A stretch of DNA of 5,582 bases from NCBI GenBank assembly GCA_003451645.1, contig DMER01000182.1, forward strand, positions 1-5,582. The letters run 5' to 3'. The position numbers and the translations under genes were made by a program. Under the pieces are notes generated by a model. It searched no databases and was not told the DNA's origin. It worked only from the letters and a program-made list of their open reading frames with translations. Position 1 is the first letter of the stretch. Every line of letters begins with the position of its first letter. The DNA is from Alphaproteobacteria bacterium. Lineage in GTDB: Bacteria > Pseudomonadota > Alphaproteobacteria > Micropepsales > Micropepsaceae. This document shows, in pieces, positions 1-5,581 of the stretch.

Positions 1-96
1 GGCGGCATGAAGGAAAGCGGCATCGGCCGCGAAGGCTCCCGCTACGGCATCGATGATTACCTTGAGATGAAATACTTGGCCCTTGGAGGACTGTGA
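1..96 (+). CDS. gabD: Succinate-semialdehyde dehydrogenase (NAD(P)+), C-terminal fragment
   Basis: The open frame enters from the left edge and stops at TGA 94-96, giving 31 residues that begin [20 protein letters not shown] and end LALGGL. This is the typical C-terminus of the GabD branch of the aldehyde dehydrogenase superfamily: the K-E-S-G-x-G-R-E-G motif followed by the oligomerisation tail, ending in a GGL-like terminus. GabD enzymes are cytosolic and oxidise succinate semialdehyde to succinate, the last step of GABA breakdown. The NAD-binding domain and the catalytic Cys and Glu lie outside the window, so cofactor preference and intactness cannot be judged. A related semialdehyde dehydrogenase is possible, but the tail fits GabD best. 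The next gene is convergent and its stop is 13 bp away, with no clear terminator between. Confidence 0.85.
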   Translation, partial: GGMKESGIGREGSRYGIDDYLEMKYLALGGL

Positions 97-109
97 GATG
101 AAGCACCAG

Positions 110-1057
110 TCATGACTGTGAAATTTTCGCCCTCCGATACAAGCGAATCAACGATTGAATAGCCGGAGATGCGACCCAACCCAAACATAGGCAGCCATAC
201 GACAGAAATAAAACCCAGCCGTCATTATGTGAACCGACGGGACCATAGTATGATTCTAGATCAACAAACAGAGTCAAAATTAGCAAGCTAAACCAAATAT
301 ACAAAAATATCGCGTACGCCAAATAAAAAGAAAGCGCGAAAACACTAAAAAGACTTTGATTATACCCAGAGTTCTCATAATAATAAAATGCGTACGCCCC
401 GAAAAAGGCAGAGCCAAAAAATAACAACGCTCGGGATTCAATAGAATAATGACCCCTCTCTTTTAACAAAAAAGCCATTGATGCACAAAGAAAAGCAAGG
501 CAGAGTAGTACAAAATTGACCTTTAAGAAAATAGCTACTGCCTTAGATTTATTAGCGATTTTGTTTGATTGATCTAGAAGGTTTGAGCCGGGTAAGGTCG
601 AAGATTTAGCCAAATTCACCTGATTTTCTGGAAGCCCATACTTCCTCTGTAACAATGGCTGCAGTGTCGCAACGAACTTTTCGATTTGCGAAGCACAGTC
701 GGGAAACAAATTGAAGCGCTGCTCAGTCGCTAGGCGGTATGCGTATCGACCCTGCGGTTGTACATCCTCTATGAAGGCTGGATACACTATCATTTTTCGA
801 GAATCTGCTAATGCAAGCTCTCGTGCCAAGTGCGTGCTTTGATTAGATTGTGAAGAAAACAGAATAATGAGCATGTCAGATCGTTCAAGGTTTTCTACTA
901 TATGCTTTGCCCAATCGTCGCCGGGCGGGATCATTTGATCCCACCAAACACTGAGGCCCACCTTCTGGCAGGCATCCAGCAGGAGCTGAGCAGTCTCCTT
1001 ATCTTGATTATGATAACTCAAAAAGATTTGATGCCTAATTGACGTCGCTTCGGCCAT
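110..1057 (-). CDS. TIR-domain protein with C-terminal transmembrane segments
   Basis: This 315-residue protein starts with a TIR domain at about residues 8-136. Visible TIR elements are the first strand and BB-side motif (IFLSYHNQDKETA, 11-23), GLSVWWDQ (34-41) followed by PPGDDW (44-49), and RSDMLIILFSSQSNQS (59-74) followed by ARELALA. Glu80 lies where NAD-cleaving TIR domains carry their catalytic glutamate. A polar linker (about 137-170) leads to about four hydrophobic segments (roughly 174-198, 210-227, 236-265 and 281-301), so the TIR domain should hang from the inner membrane on the cytosolic side. Bacterial TIR proteins often act in antiphage defence by degrading NAD+ or making signalling nucleotides; that role is inferred here. 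The ATG at 1057 was chosen because it directly precedes the domain and has an AAAGGGG site; a TTG at 1141 would add 28 unrelated residues. The gene is A+T-rich (19 of 60 G+C at 241-300), unlike its neighbours, which suggests horizontal transfer. No partner gene is adjacent. Confidence 0.85.
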   Translation of the reverse strand: MAEATSIRHQIFLSYHNQDKETAQLLLDACQKVGLSVWWDQMIPPGDDWAKHIVENLERSDMLIILFSSQSNQSTHLARELALADSRKMIVYPAFIEDVQPQGRYAYRLATEQRFNLFPDCASQIEKFVATLQPLLQRKYGLPENQVNLAKSSTLPGSNLLDQSNKIANKSKAVAIFLKVNFVLLCLAFLCASMAFLLKERGHYSIESRALLFFGSAFFGAYAFYYYENSGYNQSLFSVFALSFYLAYAIFLYIWFSLLILTLFVDLESYYGPVGSHNDGWVLFLSYGCLCLGWVASPAIQSLIRLYRRAKISQS

Positions 1058-1066
1058 ATGCCACGG

Positions 1067-1073
1067 CCCCTTT
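1067..1073 (-). promoter_or_regulatory. Ribosome binding site of the TIR gene
   Basis: Read on the minus strand this is AAAGGGG, nine bases before the ATG at 1057. It favours that ATG over the upstream TTG at 1141. No convincing -35/-10 pair for this gene was found in the 125-bp divergent gap up to the GST gene. Confidence 0.55.
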
Positions 1074-1168
1074 GAGAAAGAAAAATGACGAAAACGCTGC
1101 GCCCCATCAGGTCCGTCAGCACTCGCAATGCCATTGCCCAATCCTTAACCTCTGTAAACACCTGTTTC

Positions 1169-1174
1169 AAGGAG
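1169..1174 (+). promoter_or_regulatory. Ribosome binding site of the GST gene
   Basis: AAGGAG lies eight bases before the ATG at 1183 and only two bases before an in-frame ATG at 1177. The spacing decides for 1183, which also places the first beta strand (MKLFYC) at the N-terminus as usual in GSTs. Confidence 0.7.
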
Positions 1175-1182
1175 CCATGCAC

Positions 1183-1818
1183 ATGAAACTCTTCTACTGC
1201 CCCCGCACCCGCGCCTTTACGAGCCTGTGGATGCTTGAGGAATGCGGCGCCCATTATGATCTCGCGCGCGTCAATATTCTGGACCCGGAGCATCCCACGC
1301 CTTCCTACCGAACGGTAAATCCGATGGGCAAGGTCGCGGCCTTGGAGGATGGCGGCACACCCTTTGGAGAGACCGCGGCGATCCTGCTCTATCTGGCCGA
1401 CAAATTCCCAGCCAAGCGCTTGGCGCCCCCGCCGAACGATCCGCGCCGCGGGCGGTACCTGCAATGGACTTTGTTCTCCCCCATCGTGATCGAGCCGGCC
1501 ATGGTGGCCAAGAGCCAAGCCAATCCCGTCAACACCCGCGCCGCGGGCTGGGGCGATTATGAACGCGCCATGGATGCGCTGGAGCCGCACCTGCCCAAAG
1601 ACGGCTGGATGCTGGGGCCGGACTTCATGGCCTGCGATCTCAACATCGCCTCGACGCTGCGGTTCGGGATGCAGTTTGGCATGATCGACAAGCGCCCCGC
1701 CTTTGTGGCCTTTGCCGAACGCGCAGGCGCCCGCCAAGCCTTCCAAAAGGCCAGCGAGATCGAATCCCGCGAACATGCGGCCTTCGAGGCGGACAAGGCC
1801 AAGTGGGTGGCGCAATGA
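1183..1818 (+). CDS. Glutathione S-transferase family protein
   Basis: A 211-residue protein, the usual GST length. The N-terminal thioredoxin-fold domain (about 1-77) opens with MKLFYCPRTRAFTSLWMLEE, with beta strand 1, then an active-site loop, then helix 1. It continues through NPMGKVAALEDGG (46-58) to GETAAILLYLAD (62-73), where Glu63-Thr64 corresponds to the glutathione gamma-glutamyl contact. The all-helical C-terminal domain (about 87-205) carries the conserved D-x-N-I-A-S N-capping region (CDLNIAS, 151-157). The family conjugates glutathione to electrophiles or reduces peroxides in the cytosol; the substrate here is unknown. One oddity is that the almost invariant cis-proline (usual motif KVPAL) is Ala52 here. 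Catalysis could rest on a Ser/Thr/Cys near residues 6-14, but I cannot assign it. The stop overlaps the start of the next small gene, so the two are probably co-transcribed. The longer open frame back to 1039 has no GST homology and crosses the TIR gene start. Confidence 0.9.
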   Translation: MKLFYCPRTRAFTSLWMLEECGAHYDLARVNILDPEHPTPSYRTVNPMGKVAALEDGGTPFGETAAILLYLADKFPAKRLAPPPNDPRRGRYLQWTLFSPIVIEPAMVAKSQANPVNTRAAGWGDYERAMDALEPHLPKDGWMLGPDFMACDLNIASTLRFGMQFGMIDKRPAFVAFAERAGARQAFQKASEIESREHAAFEADKAKWVAQ

Positions 1819-2000
1819 TGGAAAGCCCGGAACCTTGCAGCGCCGAGGAACTCGATCGCATAATCGCTGAAATGCAAATGTACTTGCGCGCTGCAAACAA
1901 TGGGGAACTCCCCAAAGCAGTAGACGAATTGATCGCTATGCGCCGCGCGGAAGCGGCCCGGGAACTCGAAGAAATTACCTCGCCGCCAGAACCCGCTTGA
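1815..2000 (+). CDS. Small hypothetical protein, translationally coupled to GST
   Basis: A 61-residue product beginning MMESPEPCSAEELDRII and ending SPPEPA. I do not recognise the family. It is acidic and rich in Ala, Glu and Arg, has no membrane segment or signal peptide, and should be largely alpha-helical (about 9-53) between two proline-containing ends. The ATG at 1815 overlaps the GST stop in an ATGA arrangement, a classic mark of translational coupling, with a second ATG immediately after it. There is no strong independent ribosome site. Its last 26 bp overlap the 3' end of the antitoxin gene on the other strand. The composition and helical pattern look like a real protein and no other gene accounts for this stretch, but the length leaves doubt. 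It may modify or accompany the GST, which is inference from position only. Confidence 0.55.
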   Translation: MMESPEPCSAEELDRIIAEMQMYLRAANNGELPKAVDELIAMRRAEAARELEEITSPPEPA

Positions 2001-2259
2001 CGGTTGCGGGCGCGCGCTCGACCACCTTGAGCAGCGCGCGCGCAGGGCCGGAGGGCGCCTTGCGATGCTGCTCCCATTCCTGGATGACCCGCTTGGAGAC
2101 ATGGATCATCTTGGCGAATTCAGCCTGGCTCATCTTGAGCTTGGCGCGGATTTTCGCCACATCGACATCGGTATAGATGCGCGCAGGCTCCATCTCGCCC
2201 TTGGCGATGGCGAGTGCCTCTTGGAAACTTTGCAAAAGCCGCTGACTGTACTTATTCAT
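1975..2259 (-). CDS. XRE-family antitoxin/repressor (HigA/NadS-like)
   Basis: A 94-residue protein with an N-terminal helical part (about 1-30, MNKYSQRLLQSFQEALAIAK) and a helix-turn-helix domain at about 34-66. In the latter, KLKMSQAEFAKMIHVSKRVI and EWEQHRKAPSGPARALL (61-77) match the Cro/C1-type antitoxins of HigA and NadS type. It should neutralise the toxin encoded just upstream and bind DNA as a dimer to repress the operon. The ATG at 2259 overlaps the toxin stop (ATGA), so translation is coupled. A TTG at 2298 would add 13 residues inside the toxin gene with no support. The likely operator is the inverted repeat at 2606-2628. The order toxin first, antitoxin second is typical of HigBA-type modules. 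The family call is strong; the exact subfamily name is not certain. Confidence 0.88.
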   Translation of the reverse strand: MNKYSQRLLQSFQEALAIAKGEMEPARIYTDVDVAKIRAKLKMSQAEFAKMIHVSKRVIQEWEQHRKAPSGPARALLKVVERAPATVKRVLAAR

Positions 2260-2600
2260 AAACGTTGGTCCCGGTGCGATGCCAAAAGAGCTTTGCAAGC
2301 GTCCCGGATGGCCTTAAGTCCGTCCGGGTCAAGATCGGATTTTTCTGACTTCGCATAGATATCCATCAAATAGACAGGAATGTCCCCGCCACCGAAAAAG
2401 GTTACGACACGATATCCGCCCCGCTTGCCACCACCGCTCCTGGCCAAACGAAGCTTGCGCGCGCCACCGCCACCGGGGATAAGGTCACCAAGAGCCGGAT
2501 TGTCCGACAATTGGAGTACCAATTGGTCCCACTCGTCAGCCTTCAGTTTCAATCGTTTGGCCGACCGTTCGAACGTTTGTGTCGAAACAATTGATACCAT
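2256..2600 (-). CDS. RelE/HigB-like type II toxin (mRNA interferase)
   Basis: A 114-residue protein of normal length for the RelE/ParE superfamily. After an N-terminal helical part (TFERSAKRLKLKADEWDQL, 9-27) it shows the family core: NPALGDLIPGGGGARKLRLA (34-53), KRGGYRVVTFF (59-69), then PVYLMDIYAKSEKSDL (75-90) and a C-terminal helix. Basic residues Lys49, Arg51, Arg60, Arg64 and Lys84, with Tyr82, sit in positions where HigB/RelE toxins bind and cut mRNA, usually on the ribosome. Activity is inferred from family membership. The only possible start is ATG 2598-2600, since an in-frame stop lies just upstream at 2607-2609. No Shine-Dalgarno sequence lies at a normal distance; a G run at 2614-2618 is 13 bases away. 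The gene is co-transcribed with the antitoxin and its base composition matches the host, unlike the TIR gene. Confidence 0.88.
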   Translation of the reverse strand: MVSIVSTQTFERSAKRLKLKADEWDQLVLQLSDNPALGDLIPGGGGARKLRLARSGGGKRGGYRVVTFFGGGDIPVYLMDIYAKSEKSDLDPDGLKAIRDACKALLASHRDQRL

Positions 2601-2605
2601 ACCGG

Positions 2606-2628
2606 ATCATACGCCCCCGGCGTATAAT
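2606..2628. promoter_or_regulatory. Inverted-repeat operator, probable antitoxin binding site
   Basis: Arms ATACGCC (2609-2615) and GGCGTAT (2619-2625) are perfect complements around a 3-base centre. Past one mismatch (2608/2626) the symmetry extends by two more pairs to 2606 and 2628. It covers the leftward -10 of the toxin gene at one end and a rightward TATAAT before purB at the other. Binding by the XRE antitoxin is inferred from position and from known HigA-type autoregulation. Confidence 0.6.
2623..2628 (+). promoter_or_regulatory. Possible -10 element of purB
   Basis: A perfect TATAAT 26 bases before the purB start codon would give a leader of roughly 20 bases containing the GAGGAG ribosome site (2642-2647). 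No good -35 hexamer lies 16-18 bases upstream (TACCGG at 2600-2605). The promoter is therefore weak, activator-dependent, or a by-product of the symmetry of the inverted repeat. Confidence 0.4.
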
Positions 2629-2654
2629 GTCAACGTGATTCGAGGAGTGATGCC

Positions 2655-3989
2655 ATGATCCCGCGCTATGCCAGGCCTGAGATGACCGCGATATGGTCGC
2701 CCGAGACGCGCTTTCGCATCTGGTTCGAGATTGAGGCTCATGCGGCAGACGCGCTCGCAGACCAAGGCGTGATCCCCAAGGAGGCCGCCTGGACAATCTG
2801 GGACAAAGGCCGCGACGCCGTCTTCGATGTGGCGCGTATCGATGCCATCGAGCGCGAGACGAAACACGACGTCATCGCGTTCCTGACCCATTTGGCGGAG
2901 ATCGTGGGGCCAGACGCGCGCTTTGTGCATCAGGGTATGACGTCTTCGGACGTTTTGGATACCTGCCTGGCCGTGCAGTTGAAGCGAGCAGGAGAGCTGT
3001 TGCTTGCCGGCACGGCCCGGGTGCTTGCAGCCTTGAAACGCCGCGCGCTCGAGCATAAGCACACACCCACGATTGGCCGCAGCCATGGCATTCATGCCGA
3101 GCCAACAACCTTTGGTCTGAAGCTCTTGGGCTTTTATGCCGAATTCATCCGTGTTCGGGCGCGACTTGAGACCGCGTGCGAAGAGATCGCGACCTGCGCA
3201 ATCTCCGGCGCTGTGGGCACCTTCGCCCAGATCGACCCGCACATTGAGGCGCATGTCGCGCGTGCCATGGGGCTTAAGCCTGAACCGGTCTCCACCCAAG
3301 TGATCCCGCGCGACAGGCACGCGGCCTTCTTTGCCGCTCTCGCTGTGGCGGCTGCGTCTGTCGAGCGGCTCGCCACCGAAATCCGCCATCTTCAGCGCAC
3401 AGAGGTTCTGGAGGCGGAGGAATACTTCTCCGAAGGCCAGAAGGGCTCTTCCGCGATGCCGCATAAGCGCAATCCAGTCCTGACCGAGAACCTCACCGGC
3501 CTCGCCCGCATGGTGCGCGCCTATGCCCTGCCAGCCCTTGAGAATGTCGCCCTGTGGCATGAGCGCGACATTAGCCATTCCAGCGTTGAGCGCTTCATTG
3601 GCCCGGATGCCACGATCACGCTCGACTTTGCGCTCAACCGCCTGGCCGATGTGGTGGACAAGCTGGTGGTGTATCCGGAGCGCATGCGGCGAAACCTGGA
3701 CCTCCTGGGCGGCCTCGTGCACAGCCAACGGGTCCTCTTGGCTCTGACCCAAGCCGGGGCCAGCCGGGAGGACGCCTACCGCCTGGTGCAGCGCAATGCC
3801 ATGCCGGTTTGGCACGCCATGCAGTCCGGCGTCACGGGGCCAACCTTCCTCGATAATCTGCGGGCGGACAAAGAGGTCACAGCCCTCCTGCCACCACAAA
3901 GCTTGTCCGGCCTGTTCGACGATGGCTTCCATGTCCGCCATGTCGAGACCATCTTTGCGCGCGTCCTGGGGCCCGACGCCGCAGGTTGA
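2655..3989 (+). CDS. purB: Adenylosuccinate lyase
   Basis: A 444-residue cytosolic enzyme of the fumarase/aspartase superfamily, within the normal PurB length. It acts twice in purine synthesis, splitting SAICAR to AICAR plus fumarate and adenylosuccinate to AMP plus fumarate, and works as a homotetramer. Diagnostic parts are TKHDV with His71, the HQGMTSSD block (92-99), GRSHGIHAEPTTFG (141-154) with the general-acid His144, and the superfamily signature GSSAMPHKRNP (264-274). That signature loop holds the catalytic Ser (265 or 266), Lys271 and Asn273. The C-terminal region ends in FDDGFHVRHVETIFARVLG, also typical. All expected active-site residues are present, so the gene looks functional. 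ATG 2655 is preceded at seven bases by GAGGAG and fits the usual N-terminus MIPRYARPEM. It is divergent from the toxin-antitoxin operon and 41 bp ahead of chrA in the same direction. No other purine gene is in the window. Confidence 0.97.
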   Translation: MIPRYARPEMTAIWSPETRFRIWFEIEAHAADALADQGVIPKEAAWTIWDKGRDAVFDVARIDAIERETKHDVIAFLTHLAEIVGPDARFVHQGMTSSDVLDTCLAVQLKRAGELLLAGTARVLAALKRRALEHKHTPTIGRSHGIHAEPTTFGLKLLGFYAEFIRVRARLETACEEIATCAISGAVGTFAQIDPHIEAHVARAMGLKPEPVSTQVIPRDRHAAFFAALAVAAASVERLATEIRHLQRTEVLEAEEYFSEGQKGSSAMPHKRNPVLTENLTGLARMVRAYALPALENVALWHERDISHSSVERFIGPDATITLDFALNRLADVVDKLVVYPERMRRNLDLLGGLVHSQRVLLALTQAGASREDAYRLVQRNAMPVWHAMQSGVTGPTFLDNLRADKEVTALLPPQSLSGLFDDGFHVRHVETIFARVLGPDAAG

Positions 3990-4030
3990 GGGGATAGACA
4001 CTGTCACAATCCGCCACGCAAGGTGGACCA

Positions 4031-5392
4031 ATGACCCAAGATCGCCTCCCCTCGCTGACTGAAACGACCTGGCTCTGGCTCAAGATCGGCTGCCTGTCCT
4101 TTGGCGGACCGGCCGGTCAGATCGCCATGATGCACCGCGCGGTGGTGGAGGAGCGCCAATGGCTGAGCGACGCGCGCTTCCTGCACGCGCTGAACTATTG
4201 CACCCTTCTGCCGGGCCCTGAGGCGCAGCAATTGGCGACCTATATTGGCTGGTTGATGCACGGCGTGCGCGGCGGCCTGATCGCAGGCGTCTTGTTCGTC
4301 CTGCCCGGCGCTCTGGTGATGTTGGCCTTAAGTGTCCTCTATTTCCTCTATGCCGAAGTCCCCGCGATTCAGGCTGTGTTCTATGGATTGAAGGCAGCGG
4401 TTCTCGCGATAGTCATAGAGGCCGTGGTGCGGATCGGCAAACGCACCTTGGGGCGAAGCTGGCTCATCGTCATTGCAGGTGCTGCCTTCACGGCCTTGTT
4501 TCTGTTCAACGCACCATTCCCTTGGGTCGTCCTGGGCGCAGGGCTCTTAGGTCTTGTCGCAGGGCTTGCGGGCGTCTCTGCCAAGAGTGGCGGCAATGAA
4601 GGTCAGGGCTTGCAGTCGGGCTTGGTGGACCGCCTGATAACCGCAGGCGCCCTGCCACACACGGCGCGCAATGCTGGCCGCACGTTCCTCGCCACCCTCG
4701 CCTGTCTTGGCGCCTGGACCGCACCCGTTGCGCTGGTCTTTGCCATCACGGCGGATGGCTCCGTCTGGCGCAACCTTGCCGTCTTTTTCAGCCAAGCCGC
4801 GATCGTCACCTTTGGCGGCGCCTATGCCGTGCTGCCTTATGTGGCGCAGCAGGCGGTCGAGACCTATCAGTGGATGGAGCCCAAGGAGATGCTCCACGGA
4901 CTGGCCCTGGCGGAGACGACACCGGGGCCCCTGATCCTTGTCCTGCAATTTGTGGGCTTCCTCGCGGCGGCCAAGGAGGCGGGCGGGCTACACCCGATCC
5001 TCGCAGGCATATTGGGCGGTCTACTGACGACTTGGGTCACCTTCGCGCCATCGTTTCTCTGGATATTTGCAGGCGCCCCATACGCCGAGGCGATCCGCAC
5101 CATTACCGCCTTGCGCACCGCTCTGCTGGCGATCACGGCGGCCGTTTTGGGCGTCATCATGAACCTCGCTGTCTGGTTTGGCTTGCATGTGATCTTTACC
5201 CGCATCGAGACGGTGCAGTCCGGCCCCGCGCGGCTCTACGTGCCCGATGCGGCGAGCTTTGATCCTGTCGCTCTGGGGATTACGGCGGTGGCCGCGGTTT
5301 TGCTGATCCGCTTCAAGCTTGGCGTGATCCCGGTCCTGCTCCTCTGTGCGGCCCTTGGTGCTGCCTGGCAACTCAGGGCCATGTGGCTCTAA
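4031..5392 (+). CDS. chrA: Chromate transporter, CHR family, two-domain (long) type
   Basis: A 453-residue inner-membrane protein made of two homologous CHR domains, the long-chain form. Domain 1 (about 10-182) carries LSFGGPAGQIAMMHR (22-36), ERQWLSDARF, LLPGPEAQQL (59-68) and GGLIAGVLFVLPG (81-93). Domain 2 (about 215-385) repeats the scheme with TFGGAYAVLPYV (260-271), TTPGP (296-300) and AGILGGLLTTWVTFAPSF (325-342). A polar linker near 183-214 joins them. About ten or more hydrophobic segments are visible. Characterised ChrA proteins export chromate using the proton motive force; in many genomes the physiological substrate of such homologues is untested, so the role is inferred from family. 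The start has AAGGTGG just upstream (4020-4026). It follows purB by 41 bp with no terminator seen, so read-through is likely. No chrB-like regulator is present here. Its TAA overlaps the stop codon of the convergent gene. Confidence 0.95.
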   Translation: MTQDRLPSLTETTWLWLKIGCLSFGGPAGQIAMMHRAVVEERQWLSDARFLHALNYCTLLPGPEAQQLATYIGWLMHGVRGGLIAGVLFVLPGALVMLALSVLYFLYAEVPAIQAVFYGLKAAVLAIVIEAVVRIGKRTLGRSWLIVIAGAAFTALFLFNAPFPWVVLGAGLLGLVAGLAGVSAKSGGNEGQGLQSGLVDRLITAGALPHTARNAGRTFLATLACLGAWTAPVALVFAITADGSVWRNLAVFFSQAAIVTFGGAYAVLPYVAQQAVETYQWMEPKEMLHGLALAETTPGPLILVLQFVGFLAAAKEAGGLHPILAGILGGLLTTWVTFAPSFLWIFAGAPYAEAIRTITALRTALLAITAAVLGVIMNLAVWFGLHVIFTRIETVQSGPARLYVPDAASFDPVALGITAVAAVLLIRFKLGVIPVLLLCAALGAAWQLRAMWL

Positions 5393-5571
5393 CCGCCCTT
5401 TACACCAAGCCGAAGCACTGGGAACGCCGCAAAAATCATCTGCGCGGCAAGTCCAAACTGCGCGGCCGGTTTCTGGTATTCGGCCCAGTGCTGAGCCCAT
5501 GACCGTCCAAAGCCTACAATGCCCAAAACGGCCTCGGCAGCAATTAGGAACCCAAAGGCAATCGCTCCCAT
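5389..5571 (-). CDS. Small hypothetical membrane protein
   Basis: A 60-residue product of a family I do not recognise. It has two hydrophobic stretches (about 2-20, AIAFGFLIAAEAVLGIVGF, and 38-55, FGLAAQMIFAAFPVL) separated by a polar segment with Trp, His and charged residues (23-37, RSWAQHWAEYQKPAA). This predicts a two-helix inner-membrane protein with a short loop and a basic tail (LRLGVKGG). The ATG at 5571 has GAGG six bases upstream, which supports a complete gene. However, the frame stays open to the window edge, so a longer protein is possible. Its TAG (5391-5389) interlocks with the chrA TAA, a tight convergent junction with no room for a terminator between them. The hydrophobic pattern argues that this is a real gene and not a shadow. 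Confidence 0.6.
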   Translation of the reverse strand: MGAIAFGFLIAAEAVLGIVGFGRSWAQHWAEYQKPAAQFGLAAQMIFAAFPVLRLGVKGG

Positions 5572-5577
5572 GGCGAT

Positions 5578-5581
5578 CCTC
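5578..5581 (-). promoter_or_regulatory. Ribosome binding site of the small membrane protein gene
   Basis: GAGG on the minus strand lies six bases before the ATG at 5571. It fixes the start just inside the window. A TGA read across 5582-5580 could be the stop of an upstream gene, which cannot be tested here. Confidence 0.45.

Larger units (their letters stand above)
2606..2633 (-). promoter_or_regulatory. Promoter of the toxin-antitoxin operon
   Basis: On the minus strand TTGACA (2633-2628) is followed after 16 bases by TATGAT (2611-2606), a near-consensus sigma-70-type promoter. Transcription would start at about 2599-2601, essentially at the toxin ATG. The inverted repeat at 2606-2628 fills the spacer and covers the -10, as expected for autorepression. 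Confidence 0.65.

Noticed and set aside
1058..1141. N-terminal extension of the TIR protein from a TTG codon at 1141
   Set aside because: The 28 extra residues have no TIR similarity and no signal-peptide character, and the ATG at 1057 has a good ribosome site.
1134..1160. TTGCCC...TAAACA as a GST promoter
   Set aside because: The hexamers are poor matches and the spacer is 15 bases, too weak to annotate.
1018..1896. A 292-codon minus-strand open frame opposite the GST gene
   Set aside because: It is antisense to a clear GST, shows no domain and has low-complexity Arg/Gly/Ala content typical of shadow frames.
2010..2041. GC-rich imperfect hairpin (GCGCGCGCTC against GAGC-A-GCGCGCGC, 9-base loop) as a terminator
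   Set aside because: It lies inside the antitoxin coding sequence, has a bulge and no T run on either strand, and is explained by Ala/Arg codons.
3990..4030. GACACTGTC in the purB-chrA gap as a terminator or operator
   Set aside because: The arms are only four bases with no T run, which is expected by chance.
2607..4031. A 474-codon open frame antisense to purB
   Set aside because: It mirrors a G+C-rich conserved gene whose codon bias keeps the opposite frame open. The product has no recognisable domain, and its end reads through the toxin-antitoxin promoter region.
4547..4948. Antisense open frames within chrA (several of 70-160 codons)
   Set aside because: They are short frames opposite a well-supported transporter, with no domain or ribosome site support.
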